From positions 62,001 to 126,000 of the forward strand of contig CAVWUM010000005.1 of assembly GCA_963758205.1 (NCBI GenBank): a stretch of DNA of 64,000 bases. The letters are read 5' to 3'. The notes below the pieces were generated by a model. It saw only the letters and a program-made list of their open reading frames with translations, searched no databases and was not told the origin of the DNA. Source of the DNA: Owenweeksia sp963758205 (GTDB lineage: Bacteria; Bacteroidota; Bacteroidia; Flavobacteriales; Schleiferiaceae). Positions 1 through 8,726 of the stretch are shown here, piece by piece. The position numbers and the translations under genes were made by a program. The number at the start of each line of letters is the position of its first letter. Within the stretch, counting starts at the first letter, position 1.

Positions 1-187
1 TGAAGTGGGCTTAATCCTTCAGGCATTTAAATAGATAGTTTGAAAGTTGGGGCACTTATCAGGTGGCGAATTTATAAATATATGCCCCGGAAATTCAGTC
101 AGCACCGATCAGAATATAACTACTGGTTACCTTGCCGCTTATGGTAAATATTCCAGATAGGAAATATTTGAGCGGTTTTAATAAAGC

Positions 188-1465
188 TTAGTTTATTTTA
201 ACAAACCTCCTGTAGCCCAGTGATTGTGTGTTATTACTTAAATGGATAAAGTAAACACCACAAGGAAGGGTTTTAAGATTTACAGCAGGATGATCAATTT
301 CAAAAGAACCGCGCTGCACGGCCTGACCTGTCAGGTTCATTATGGTAAAAAATGTTCTGGTAGGTTCAGTTCCGCTCACGGATAAGCTATTCTTCGCAGG
401 GTTTGGATATAACTTCCAGTTAAGTTCCGAATAGTCTCTTTCAGGTATAGAAGAAATACAAGGGCTGCTTAATACTGTTTGAAATGTATCTGCCTGGCTA
501 CAGTTTGTTGCAGTTAAAGTAACCACATATGTACCACTTGCCGCATAAATATTTGTTGGGTTTTTAAGATTTGAGCTGTTGCCATCTCCAAAATCCCAGA
601 AGTAATTTTCTGCATGCTCAGATGTATTGTTAAACCCTACAAGACATGCGGTATCCGGAAGAACTGAATAGTTGAAACCTGCCACCGGATCATATTCTCC
701 AACGTGCCATTTAGTGAGGCTATCAAAAACCACCACCTTAGCAGCATTCCTAATGGTTTGTGCTTCAAGAGCGGGAAGAGCGGAATTGAAAGGAACTAAA
801 CCAGGATCTTTCCTAAAAAAGGTAGAATAGAAAGAACAGGCTGCAGCATAGGTCCCGGCTACAGAGGGATGACTTTCATCAGGAGAGTAAAGTTCGATGG
901 AAGGATAGTTTGCTCTGATGTAGTTCCAGACGGCTCCTACAGGAGATAGAATGGCATCGTTGCTATCGGCCATCATGCGGTAGCGCATATTCAGTAAGCT
1001 GTCCATACCCCGATAAGTACATAGTGGAGGAAAAAAAGCGCAGTTGGAGGCATCACCGTTTTTGCGTCCCCAGGTCATGTAAAATACAGTTTCAGCACAT
1101 GAGTCATGATGGCTAATTAAACTGTCCAAGACACGGGCATAAGGAAAGACATCAGACTGAACCTGAGTTATTGGGAAAGCGGGGCGCTGGCTTTGTTCCT
1201 GCAATACCACATAGTCCCAACTTCCCGTTTTTATCTTATTGATGGTGGTGGTGTTGGTGCTATGCCCCTTTAACGTGTATCCTCCGGGTGTGCTGCTGTC
1301 ATATATTAAAGTATCGCCAGTCGCAGCGGCCATGTCAGAAACCATTTTTGGCAAATCATTTACATAGGTATAGCTATTGCCGATAAATAGTACACGCTTG
1401 GTTTGGCTTTGGGCGAAAGCCACAAATACGGTAAATAACAGGAATAAGGTAATGAGGTTTTTCAT
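188..1465 (-). CDS. Secreted SGNH-hydrolase-like protein with PKD domain and T9SS sorting tail
   Basis: The 425-aa protein starts with a signal peptide (about residues 1-19). An SGNH/GDSL-like region follows: GNSYT at 29-33 supplies the likely nucleophile Ser31, and DESHP at 196-200 supplies the Asp196/His199 pair, a DxxH block typical of the fold. A PKD domain lies at about 258-335 (WDFGDG motif). The C-terminal 75 residues form a type A T9SS sorting domain with a YPNP motif. It is probably exported across the outer membrane and acts on an ester or acetylated glycan; the substrate cannot be told from sequence. It resembles DUF4886-type proteins. The first 187 bases of the window, downstream of its stop, show no gene. 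Confidence 0.8.
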   Translation of the reverse strand: MKNLITLFLLFTVFVAFAQSQTKRVLFIGNSYTYVNDLPKMVSDMAAATGDTLIYDSSTPGGYTLKGHSTNTTTINKIKTGSWDYVVLQEQSQRPAFPITQVQSDVFPYARVLDSLISHHDSCAETVFYMTWGRKNGDASNCAFFPPLCTYRGMDSLLNMRYRMMADSNDAILSPVGAVWNYIRANYPSIELYSPDESHPSVAGTYAAACSFYSTFFRKDPGLVPFNSALPALEAQTIRNAAKVVVFDSLTKWHVGEYDPVAGFNYSVLPDTACLVGFNNTSEHAENYFWDFGDGNSSNLKNPTNIYAASGTYVVTLTATNCSQADTFQTVLSSPCISSIPERDYSELNWKLYPNPAKNSLSVSGTEPTRTFFTIMNLTGQAVQRGSFEIDHPAVNLKTLPCGVYFIHLSNNTQSLGYRRFVKIN

Positions 1466-1513
1466 GGAATCAGAATGAGGCTTAAAGGTAAGTATTGAAG
1501 AAATAAATCGAAT

Positions 1514-2659
1514 CTATTCCATCACACTCCTCGCTTGCAATTCAACAGGCAATAAAATGTATTCCAGTTTTTGCTTTCTCTTTTTGTCATTAATATCAAT
1601 GTAGTAGAGTACGGTTTTTAATTTCTTTGGAGTCGTAACCGTTTTGTCTTTTGTTTTACCGAGAAATCCATCTACCCACAGCTCTGAGCTTGGTGAACGA
1701 CTTACTCCAGCAATGGTTTTATCCGCTCCAATCTCAATAATGATGGTTTCGTGCCACCATTCTTTGGGTTTCACGTGTTCATTATTATGCTCGTAAAGGT
1801 GAATTCTGTCCAAAACCAGCGTTTCCAAAGTTTGTGAACCAACCACTATTCTTTTAGTAATAGGTGAGGCAATCTTTAGTTTGGTCGTATAGTTTTCTTC
1901 TCGCTCAATGGGATATACATCATTATCTGGAGCCTCAGGTTCGGGAGGATATGAGGGTGCTGTTATTGTAGTCGTTGTTCCATCTTTCCTTTTAATCTTT
2001 AACCCTACCTGGGCATCTTGCTCATCATACATAATCTCGTATGATTTGAAAAATATAGAATCTGCATCATAAATGTATTTTGAAACAATCTTTGGCACTG
2101 TTACATTTTTGCCTACTTCAGGTTTTTTATAATATACCCAGGCATGCCTGGTTGTGTCGCTATTCGCCTCGTACTTGTAGAACTTACGCTCTTCAGCTGT
2201 CAACCAAGTTTGATATCTACTAATAATCAAATAGTTCTTTCCGTTGAGTTTTGAGTATTGCTCATTTCTAAGGTTTCCATCAATACGGACTTCAAAGATT
2301 GAGTCGGTGTTTTCAGGATAATGGGTTAAGCGAATGTTAGTATCTCCTGTAGAAATCCATTTCGTCCATTTTCTCTTATGGAATTTTGTTTGCTCTGAGT
2401 AGTTTTTCCATTCCCTTAAAACCCTTACTGTATCGCTTCCTTCTACATCCCATCTTTGTATGGTGTCTGCAATTATTGATTTATAAGTTGTGGATAATGC
2501 GCGAAGGTCTTTTACGGTTATGAGCTTTTGATTATTATCCTTTTCTATTATTATCAATTCTTTTGGCGTCCAAATTCGTTCATAAGTGGGTTTCCAATCA
2601 TCACCATATTGCGTAACGGTCTTCTTTGCAAGCTCCCCGGAGGCATACTCTTTAATCAC
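1514..2659 (-). CDS. Hypothetical protein, probably the C-terminal part of a frameshifted secreted protein
   Basis: This 381-aa frame has no ATG start (the first usable codon is GTG), no signal peptide and no family that I recognise. It is rich in Tyr, Lys and Trp and looks like an extracytoplasmic beta-rich protein. The frame is open upstream of the GTG as ETQKELAAYKGRKNV, back to a TGA at about 2704-2706. It therefore overlaps the end of the preceding signal-peptide ORF (2676-2981), which sits one base out of register. Dropping one base between about 2678 and 2703 would give a single secreted protein of roughly 485 residues. The simplest reading is one gene split by a 1-nt insertion. Two separate genes are less likely because the second would lack a start. 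Confidence 0.55.
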   Translation of the reverse strand: MIKEYASGELAKKTVTQYGDDWKPTYERIWTPKELIIIEKDNNQKLITVKDLRALSTTYKSIIADTIQRWDVEGSDTVRVLREWKNYSEQTKFHKRKWTKWISTGDTNIRLTHYPENTDSIFEVRIDGNLRNEQYSKLNGKNYLIISRYQTWLTAEERKFYKYEANSDTTRHAWVYYKKPEVGKNVTVPKIVSKYIYDADSIFFKSYEIMYDEQDAQVGLKIKRKDGTTTTITAPSYPPEPEAPDNDVYPIEREENYTTKLKIASPITKRIVVGSQTLETLVLDRIHLYEHNNEHVKPKEWWHETIIIEIGADKTIAGVSRSPSSELWVDGFLGKTKDKTVTTPKKLKTVLYYIDINDKKRKQKLEYILLPVELQARSVME

Positions 2660-2675
2660 AACATTCTTCCTTCCC

Positions 2676-2981
2676 TTATAAGCCGCTAATTCCTTCTGAG
2701 TCTCTCAAATAATCTACATGCCGTTGATACAACGAATCGCCATCCGTCCAAATGGTATCAAAATCATAAGGGGTAGTGCGCCCCACAATTTTGCTATCCT
2801 GTAGGTGTATAGTGTAAACGGTGTCTCTTCCGGTTACAAACCATGCGGTGGTTATTTTATCCTGACCAACCTCATTAAGGGTTTCTTCCGCCAATAGCGA
2901 GATATGCCACAAAGGTTGTTGCGCATTAAGCCCAACAACAAGGAGGGTGGAAAGGAGGAGTAGAGCTTTTACTTTATACAT
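2676..2981 (-). CDS. Hypothetical secreted protein, probably the N-terminal part of a frameshifted gene
   Basis: I place the start at the ATG at 2981, which opens a clear signal peptide (MYKVKALLLLSTLLVVGLNA); the frame extends upstream to 3062 but that part looks non-coding. The 101-aa product has a short mature region with DTVYTIHLQD and DFDTIWTDGDSLYQRHVDYL. It ends abruptly with an out-of-place SEGISGL tail, 16 bases before the next ORF on the same strand, which continues naturally in the +1 register. See the entry at 1514-2659: the two probably form one gene. No function is recognised. Confidence 0.5.
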   Translation of the reverse strand: MYKVKALLLLSTLLVVGLNAQQPLWHISLLAEETLNEVGQDKITTAWFVTGRDTVYTIHLQDSKIVGRTTPYDFDTIWTDGDSLYQRHVDYLRDSEGISGL

Positions 2982-3079
2982 AGATTGGAAAAGTACGGGA
3001 TTTGTTCCAAATCTGGTTAAGCTAAAAAACCTGATTAGCAGTTGCCAACCAGGTTCCCTCAAGGCGGTAAGTCTAAAGC

Positions 3080-3505
3080 TTATTTTACTACAGGCATCTC
3101 ACTAACAAGTTTCCATATGCCATCTGTGTGTTTAACTAAAGTAGTTAAAGACACAAAGGTCATTTTAGCCCCGGCATAAGTGACTTTGGCGGTTGCGGTA
3201 TTTCCATTGATTTGGACGTTTTCAATAGTCACTTTTCGGGGTTCACCACCAAACTCCTTGGTTCGTATTTTTTCCACATAAACCGTTTTTGGCATAATGC
3301 TCACTTCTTTACTTCCAAAAAGCTGGTTCATTACTATCCTAAAGTTATCGTCCAGCAATTCAGCAATGGCCGGGGCATCGCTGTTATCCGCGGCTTTAGC
3401 AAAGCTGATAATAGTTTGCTTTACGGCCTTTTCTTCGGTGTTTTGACTTAGAGCGGAGCTTGCTGATAAAAGGGCCAACATTCCCGCTAATAGGGTCTTT
3501 TTCAT
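3080..3505 (-). CDS. Secreted NTF2-like / lumazine-binding-like protein
   Basis: The 141-aa protein has a signal peptide (cleavage near ASSALSQ, residue 21). The mature part is a single NTF2-like cone-fold domain: an N-terminal helix pair (EKAVKQTIISFAKAADNSD), a loop resembling DUF4440 proteins, then beta strands (NGNTATAKVTYAG) ending in GIWKLVSEMPV. Family members bind small ligands or act as accessory domains, and no catalytic residues stand out. It lies 24 bp downstream of the DOMON lipoprotein gene and is probably co-transcribed with it under the MarR-type regulator at 4094-4525. Confidence 0.7.
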   Translation of the reverse strand: MKKTLLAGMLALLSASSALSQNTEEKAVKQTIISFAKAADNSDAPAIAELLDDNFRIVMNQLFGSKEVSIMPKTVYVEKIRTKEFGGEPRKVTIENVQINGNTATAKVTYAGAKMTFVSLTTLVKHTDGIWKLVSEMPVVK

Positions 3506-3529
3506 TGTAATTTGGGTTTTAGATAATTA

Positions 3530-4042
3530 TTAAAGTTTAATGGATACAGAGGTGCGCATCATAGAGTGATGCTGAAAATCATCATCACGGCTATAGGCCA
3601 ATAACATTTGATAAGGGGTATCGGCAATCATATTTCTTTGATATTTGCCATCGGTTTCCATAGGAAGTGAAAACCGGATGGTTGTTGAGTTGCTATTTTC
3701 CTCTCCGCTAACATCCTGCACTGCAATGGCATCGCCCAGAATATTGATGGCTTTATAATTTCCGGGGGAGACGGTGTAATGCTCAACTACTTCTGCTTTA
3801 CCATTTACTACGCGGCCCATTAACAAGTAAGTCCCCGTAATACCAGCGTCCGGGTTAAACCCGATGGCTATCCAACCTTCCGTTGGGGCGGTCATTTCAA
3901 AATATATGCTGTTGTCTTCATACTTCCAGCTTACTGTCATTCCATTTTTTATAATGGTGTTTCGCCATCCACTATCAGGCGTTACCGGAGCACAACCAAT
4001 GATGGTCAGTAGTATGTATGGATTTAAAATATTCCAATTCAT
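3530..4042 (-). CDS. DOMON-domain lipoprotein
   Basis: The 170-aa protein has a lipobox-like N-terminus (LLTIIGC, Cys17), so it is probably lipid-anchored. Residues about 30-168 match the DOMON (DoH) beta-sandwich: the strand GMTVSWKYEDNSIYFEMTAP, the EGWIAIGFNP turn, and the conserved late SRDDDFQHHS segment. DOMON domains bind heme or sugars. A Met in LLMG and the His pair near residue 158 could be heme ligands (inference). Its start lies just downstream of a 12-bp near-palindrome (4062-4073) that matches the palindrome upstream of the marR gene, so it is probably controlled by that regulator. Confidence 0.7.
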   Translation of the reverse strand: MNWNILNPYILLTIIGCAPVTPDSGWRNTIIKNGMTVSWKYEDNSIYFEMTAPTEGWIAIGFNPDAGITGTYLLMGRVVNGKAEVVEHYTVSPGNYKAINILGDAIAVQDVSGEENSNSTTIRFSLPMETDGKYQRNMIADTPYQMLLAYSRDDDFQHHSMMRTSVSIKL

Positions 4043-4061
4043 AATGTTGTGGTATCAAATA

Positions 4062-4073
4062 ATGATATATCAA
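4062..4073. promoter_or_regulatory. Putative MarR operator in front of the DOMON gene
   Basis: ATGATATATCAA lies 20 bp upstream of the DOMON gene start and differs by one base from the perfect palindrome TTGATATATCAA at 4561-4572 upstream of the marR-type gene. Two copies of the same inverted repeat, one in front of each gene, fit a dimeric MarR repressor. Binding is inferred. Confidence 0.5.
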
Positions 4074-4093
4074 TTAATTAAGCAAAAAAAGGG

Positions 4094-4525
4094 TCAGGTC
4101 ATATTTTGTTGTATTCTGGAAAGCAAATCAGTTAATTGTTTTAATTCGGCATTAGTAAAACCTTTTGTGCTTTGTTGTCTATGGGCATCTACCATTTTCA
4201 TGTTATCGGAAACAAATTTTTCTCCGGCAGGGGTGAGGCTTATGTTGTATTGTCGCCTGTTATCAACTATAGCGGCACGTTCTATGTAATTTTTCTTTTC
4301 TAGTAAATCCAGCGTTCTGGTTATGCTTGCCGGATCACGTAGTGATTGAATGGCTAGTTCCTTCTGAGATAGGGGTTGATGTTTTTCAATAATCTTTAGT
4401 AGCACCCACTGATCTACAGTTATGCTCAATCCAATCCGGTCAAACTCTTTTTGAGAGTATTGCTTTGCCGTTTTACTGGTCTTTTCAATCTGAAATAGAA
4501 TTACATCGTTTAGATCCTGACTCAT
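4094..4525 (-). CDS. MarR-family transcriptional regulator
   Basis: The 143-aa protein is of typical MarR length. The winged helix-turn-helix spans about residues 38-108: DQWVLLKIIEKHQPLSQKEL, then the recognition-helix region DPASITRTLDLLEKKNYI, then the wing DNRRQYNISLTPAG. The flanking helices form the dimer interface. MarR proteins repress nearby genes and release DNA on binding small phenolic or oxidant ligands. The gene lies directly upstream of, and on the same strand as, the DOMON and NTF2-like genes, with matching palindromes before marR itself and before the DOMON gene. This suggests autoregulation plus control of the neighbours. The ligand is unknown. Confidence 0.88.
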   Translation of the reverse strand: MSQDLNDVILFQIEKTSKTAKQYSQKEFDRIGLSITVDQWVLLKIIEKHQPLSQKELAIQSLRDPASITRTLDLLEKKNYIERAAIVDNRRQYNISLTPAGEKFVSDNMKMVDAHRQQSTKGFTNAELKQLTDLLSRIQQNMT

Positions 4526-4560
4526 GACTGATTAAATATTCAACAAATGTAAATATATAT

Positions 4561-4572
4561 TTGATATATCAA
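4561..4572. promoter_or_regulatory. Perfect 12-bp palindrome, putative MarR autoregulatory operator
   Basis: TTGATATATCAA is a perfect inverted repeat 35 bp upstream of the marR-type start, with an extra half-site (TTGATAT) close by at about 4576-4582. A near-identical site precedes the DOMON gene. TTGA-n-TCAA symmetry is common among MarR operators. Confidence 0.55.
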
Positions 4573-4590
4573 CTATTGATATAAAAAAAC

Positions 4591-5070
4591 TCAATCCTTA
4601 ATTCCAAAAATGTTTCTTTTCAAAAAACCAGCAGGGTCGTCAAACAAAGATTTGGCCTCATAAATAAGACAATCAACTGCGGCAGCTGATGAGGCCGGGA
4701 TTGTTTTAGCTCCGCCTTTATCATAGTTGTCGCCCATATTTCCGCTGATTTTGGTAGGTGTGAGTTTAAACACCTGGCATTTTTTACCACAAGGGCAGTT
4801 TGTGCCTTTTACAACCACAACATTTACGGTGTCTCCTAATGCAGGCCTTACTTCATATAGCAGTAACTCTTTAGCTGTAAGCTCACCAAAATCCACAGCT
4901 CTAAAAGTAACTTCCGCCTTAAAACTGCCGAGCTTATCTGTTTTTACACAAAAGTGATAGGTGGTCGGCTGGGCGGCAGCCGTAAACGTGGTAAGAAGGA
5001 TAAGGGCCAATAGGGTTCGCACCGTTTTGAGTTTTTTTCTTTTGAGTGGGCTGAAATTAAAAAAATTCAT
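4591..5070 (-). CDS. Hypothetical secreted protein with a Cys cluster
   Basis: The longest frame starts at 5148, but the ATG at 5070 gives a conventional N-terminus: a Lys/Arg-rich segment, then a hydrophobic stretch (TLLALILLTTFTAAAQP) that reads as a signal peptide. The mature protein (about 125 aa) begins TTYHFCVKTD and carries a CPCGKKC cluster, which could form disulfides or bind metal. No family is recognised. The gene is divergent from the SulP transporter gene and the intervening region carries that gene's promoter. Confidence 0.6.
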   Translation of the reverse strand: MNFFNFSPLKRKKLKTVRTLLALILLTTFTAAAQPTTYHFCVKTDKLGSFKAEVTFRAVDFGELTAKELLLYEVRPALGDTVNVVVVKGTNCPCGKKCQVFKLTPTKISGNMGDNYDKGGAKTIPASSAAAVDCLIYEAKSLFDDPAGFLKRNIFGIKD

Positions 5071-5136
5071 CCTTATGTGGCGCCAAATGGAGGCAATAAA
5101 GTTTAAGGCGGGTAGGGTAGGTAAAACCCGGTCACC

Positions 5137-5167
5137 TTGCCCCTGCATTATTAAACCTCTACTTTTG
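5137..5167 (+). promoter_or_regulatory. Bacteroidota-type promoter for the SulP gene
   Basis: The -33 TTG at 5137-5139 and a -7 box TACTTTTG at 5160-5167 (consensus TAnnTTTG) are separated by 20 bp, the usual spacing in this phylum. The start codon follows 26 bp after the box. Confidence 0.6.
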
Positions 5168-5193
5168 CAGCCTTTTTTACTAAGCAGTACAAA

Positions 5194-6786
5194 ATGAGGG
5201 AGTTTATACGTAAGCGCGCTACCAATGCCAAGAATGATATTTTAAGCGGACTAACCGTGGCCCTGGCCTTGGTGCCAGAGGCTGTAGCCTTTGCATTTGT
5301 GGCTGGTGTAGATCCATTAGTGGGCTTATATGCTGCTTTTATGATTGGCCTTATTACCTCCATATTTGGCGGACGCCCCGGTATGATAAGTGGTGCCACA
5401 GGTGCGCTGGCCGTAGTAATGGTAAGCCTTGTAGCCGAAGGAAACGCCATGGGTGCCGAAGGCGATAACCTTGGCTTATACTACCTGTTTGCCACGGTTA
5501 TCCTTATGGGGGCCATACAAATGCTGGTGGGTGTTTTAAAGCTCGGCAAATTTGTGCGCCTTATTCCACACCCGGTTATGATGGGTTTTGTAAACGGATT
5601 GGCCATCGTAATTTTTCTTTCGCAACTGGGCATGTTTAAAGAGTTTCAGGCGGGCGAAAAAGTATGGATGGGCGGAACTGAGCTGTATCTGATGATCGGC
5701 CTTGTAGCGCTTACCATGGCGATAATGTACTTCTTGCCAAAGCTTAATAAAAAGTTACCCGAAGCTCTCATCGCTATACTGGTTGTATCGGGTATAGTTA
5801 TACTTGGTAATCTTGATTCTGCCACGGTGGGTAGCTTTATCAGAGATGGAGGAGGGGAGGGCCTTTCCGGTGGATTACCACAGTTTCAAATGGACATCTT
5901 TAGTAAAATTCCATTTACATGGGAAACACTTTCCTTCATCGGTCCATACGCTGTAATACTGGCGGCTATTGGTCTCATAGAATCTTTAATGACGCTAAAC
6001 CTCATTGACGAGCTTACCGAAACCCGGGGAAATACCAACCGTGAATGTCTTGCGCAGGGTGGAGCCAATATTGTAACTGGCCTTTTTGGTGGTATGGGTG
6101 GCTGCGCCATGATTGGGCAATCCATCATTAATATTAAAGGAGGTGGCAGAACGCGCCTTTCGGGGATAGTAGCGGCTGTAACCTTACTCATATTCATACT
6201 ATTTGCTGCCGGCTTAATAGAGCAGGTGCCTATCGCGGCCCTGGTGGGGGTAATGTTTATGGTGGTGATTGGCACCTTTGCCTGGAGTAGCTTCAGAATA
6301 TTAAACAAAATCCCACTAAGCGATGCGGTGGTACTTATAGCTGTTTCGGCTTTAACCGTGGTATTTGATTTGGCCATAGCTGTAATGGCCGGTATTGTAA
6401 TGAGTGCCCTGGTATTTGCGTGGGAAAATGCCAAACGCATACGCGCCCGAAAGTATCTTACCGAAGACGGCACCAAAGTTTACGAAATATGGGGTCCACT
6501 GTTTTTTGGAAGCATACAAGCCTTTAATTCCAAATTTGATGTTGGTGGCGATCCCGATAAGGTGGTAATCGATTTTATGGAATCGCGCGTTGCTGATCAC
6601 TCCGCACTCGAAGCACTATTTGTGCTGGTGGAGAAATATGAAGCAGCAGGTAAATCCCTGAAAATAAAACACCTGAGTGAGGAGTGCCAGCAGCTTATGA
6701 TTAAGGCCTCACCTAAATTGGAGGGCGTAATTGAACACAACGTTGATGATCCGAGATATCACGTTATGGCGAAGGTGATGGATTAA
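5194..6786 (+). CDS. SulP-family inorganic anion transporter with STAS domain
   Basis: The 530-aa inner-membrane protein has SulP/SLC26 architecture: a membrane domain of many hydrophobic segments (residues about 15-400) with the family signature near the N-terminus (GLTVALALVPEAVAFAFVAG), the GGRPGMISGATGA segment, and a cytoplasmic STAS domain from about 425 to the end (VVIDFMESRVADHSALEAL). SulP proteins import sulfate or bicarbonate, or exchange anions; the substrate is not readable here. Members with an ITPS-less, PVMMGFVNGLAIVIFLSQL-type core are common in marine bacteria. The gene has its own promoter and is convergent with the SDR gene, only 3 bp from its stop. Confidence 0.93.
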   Translation: MREFIRKRATNAKNDILSGLTVALALVPEAVAFAFVAGVDPLVGLYAAFMIGLITSIFGGRPGMISGATGALAVVMVSLVAEGNAMGAEGDNLGLYYLFATVILMGAIQMLVGVLKLGKFVRLIPHPVMMGFVNGLAIVIFLSQLGMFKEFQAGEKVWMGGTELYLMIGLVALTMAIMYFLPKLNKKLPEALIAILVVSGIVILGNLDSATVGSFIRDGGGEGLSGGLPQFQMDIFSKIPFTWETLSFIGPYAVILAAIGLIESLMTLNLIDELTETRGNTNRECLAQGGANIVTGLFGGMGGCAMIGQSIINIKGGGRTRLSGIVAAVTLLIFILFAAGLIEQVPIAALVGVMFMVVIGTFAWSSFRILNKIPLSDAVVLIAVSALTVVFDLAIAVMAGIVMSALVFAWENAKRIRARKYLTEDGTKVYEIWGPLFFGSIQAFNSKFDVGGDPDKVVIDFMESRVADHSALEALFVLVEKYEAAGKSLKIKHLSEECQQLMIKASPKLEGVIEHNVDDPRYHVMAKVMD

Positions 6787-6789
6787 GGA

Positions 6790-7521
6790 TTATGACTTTC
6801 CGGTTGGTTTAACCAGTATTTCATTTACATTAACCTCCTGGGGCTGTGTTAACGCATATAGCACTGCATCAGCAATATGGCGCGGTTTCAGTTTTGGCTC
6901 ATCACCACCATAATCTTTATCCTCCAATAGTTCCTCGTCCGTAATATCTTCTCTTAAATCGGTTTCTACGGTGCCCGGTTCTATGGCGGTAATACGAATA
7001 TTAAATTCGGGTGAAAGTTCCATCCGCATAGCCTGGCTCAATGCAATTACAGCCGCTTTAGAAGCACCATAAATAGCACCTCCTTCAAATAGTTCCTTAC
7101 CATCTACAGAGGCGATATTAATGATATGTCCGCTATTTTGATTTTTCATGGATGGCAATACCTCATAAATACAGCGGAGACAACCTTTTAAATTTACTTC
7201 AATAGTTTGTAACCATTCTTCCAGGTGCCGGTTTTTCAGATAACTGAGCGGCATTACTCCGGCACAGTTTACCAGTATATCTATTTGCTCAAACTTGTCA
7301 TTTATCTTTTCAAAAGCAGCCTTTACGCTATCCGTTTTACTTACATCCATTTCCACCACCAGGCTCTCACCAGAAATTTCTTTTTGCAATTCTTCAAGTT
7401 TATCTAAACTTCGGCTGGCCAACACCAGGTTACATCCCTTCTCTGATAAGAGTTTAGCAATGGATAAGCCAATTCCACTGCTGGCTCCGGTTACAATGGC
7501 TGTTTTATTCTCTAAATTCAT
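6790..7521 (-). CDS. SDR-family NAD(P)-dependent oxidoreductase
   Basis: The 243-aa classical short-chain dehydrogenase has the cofactor motif TGASSGIG at 11-18, an N-C-A-G motif at about 85-88, Asn110, Ser138 and the catalytic Y151-x-x-x-K155 in YGASK. All four residues of the catalytic tetrad are therefore present. It resembles the YdfG/NADP-dependent serine or 3-hydroxy acid dehydrogenase branch (late segment RITAIEPGTVETDLR), though the substrate is not certain. It stands alone, convergent with the SulP gene. Confidence 0.9.
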   Translation of the reverse strand: MNLENKTAIVTGASSGIGLSIAKLLSEKGCNLVLASRSLDKLEELQKEISGESLVVEMDVSKTDSVKAAFEKINDKFEQIDILVNCAGVMPLSYLKNRHLEEWLQTIEVNLKGCLRCIYEVLPSMKNQNSGHIINIASVDGKELFEGGAIYGASKAAVIALSQAMRMELSPEFNIRITAIEPGTVETDLREDITDEELLEDKDYGGDEPKLKPRHIADAVLYALTQPQEVNVNEILVKPTGKS

Positions 7522-7596
7522 TTCCCTTTTTATTGATTATGAATTAATCTACAACACCCAATAATAAAAGTTCAGATCGAAGTATTTAGAAAAGCT

Positions 7597-8631
7597 TTAA
7601 AACTTTTGATTATAAGGAATTATCCAGCCCAATTTAATGTTTGCCGTCAAACTTACAGTCCAAAAATCTCCTGAAACGTTGGAGTAATAATAAAAGTTGG
7701 GGTGCCTTGGTCTTTCTAACTCATCTTCAGGAATAATCCGGTCAAAATGAGCCACACTTTTATAGCGAGGCCCAATACCCACATAAGCATCTAAAGTCCA
7801 TGGGCCTTTTATCATTTGATAGCCATATTTCAGGTTTATACTTAAGGTTTGTTTATAAACTCTATATCTATCAAGATAGCTTGTTCGCATTGAATCAGAA
7901 TACTCCAGGCCATTTGTAAACGATGATATCTCATTATACCTGGTGTTGAGGTAATTAAGTTCTACGGCAAGGTATGCCCCCCTTGGGCTACTTTTTTTAA
8001 AGAACAGTTTTTCTTCCAATGAAAAGCGAAAGCCGCTGGTTGAATTTTTCCAGTCCTGAACAGCATAATCAAATAGGGAGGGAATAAGATAGGAAGCCAT
8101 GACTTGAGTTGAGAAACGTTGACCCATGCTTTTTTCCAAAGCAATTTCTATGGCCGGATTACTGAGTGAAACTAACCTGAGTGGAGTAAATTTCAGAATG
8201 TAAGCTTTGCCAAGCACAGTGCTGTCAAAGGTTGCAAACGAATTTTGCGATGTCCTTTCATTTACATAGATATGATGAGGATAAGTGTATCGCCTTGGCT
8301 GTTTTTTCTCGATTAGCGCACCCAAACCATATAAAAAAGCAAAATTGGCGTAGTATACAGGTGAGGTTTTGGAAGTTATAGAGAGATGTTTAGATATCGA
8401 ATCTCCGATAATTTCGAGCTCTAAACTATCTTTTTTCCTTGGCACTTTAATTCTTGCGGAATTATGATAGGTGTTAACCGTATCTCCAAGAAATACAATC
8501 TTTGAAGGTTTATCAGTATTTACCCAAATGTGCGTGTTAGGGCCGTTTAGTATCGTTGCGCAGGATTGAAGCAAAATGGAAAATGTGAGAAAATAAAAAA
8601 CTCTTATAAGCACGCTTCCTTTAAAAGACAT
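7597..8631 (-). CDS. Hypothetical lipoprotein, possible outer-membrane-associated
   Basis: The 344-aa protein has a signal with the lipobox LLQSC (Cys near residue 24). A short domain follows (ATILNGPNTHIWVNTDKPSKI) that recalls the PEGA/YceK-like start of many envelope lipoproteins. The C-terminal two thirds alternate hydrophobic and polar residues with aromatic ends (LSINLKYGYQMI, LTANIKLGWIIPYNQKF), which suggests beta strands or a small barrel. No function is recognised. Confidence 0.65.
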   Translation of the reverse strand: MSFKGSVLIRVFYFLTFSILLQSCATILNGPNTHIWVNTDKPSKIVFLGDTVNTYHNSARIKVPRKKDSLELEIIGDSISKHLSITSKTSPVYYANFAFLYGLGALIEKKQPRRYTYPHHIYVNERTSQNSFATFDSTVLGKAYILKFTPLRLVSLSNPAIEIALEKSMGQRFSTQVMASYLIPSLFDYAVQDWKNSTSGFRFSLEEKLFFKKSSPRGAYLAVELNYLNTRYNEISSFTNGLEYSDSMRTSYLDRYRVYKQTLSINLKYGYQMIKGPWTLDAYVGIGPRYKSVAHFDRIIPEDELERPRHPNFYYYSNVSGDFWTVSLTANIKLGWIIPYNQKF

Positions 8632-8726
8632 TCGATTTGAACTAATATAGATTTACTTAATCTGATTACGTTAAATCAAAGCAGTTGGTTGGTAGTTACT
8701 GTGATTAATCGAGGCTGAATGTAGTA

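Noticed and set aside
2676..2706. Programmed ribosomal frameshift in the split secreted gene
   Set aside because: No slippery heptamer or downstream pseudoknot was seen at the switch; an indel is the simpler explanation.
5886..6476. 196-aa ORF antisense to the SulP gene
   Set aside because: It is fully inside a well-conserved transporter gene and has no recognisable features.
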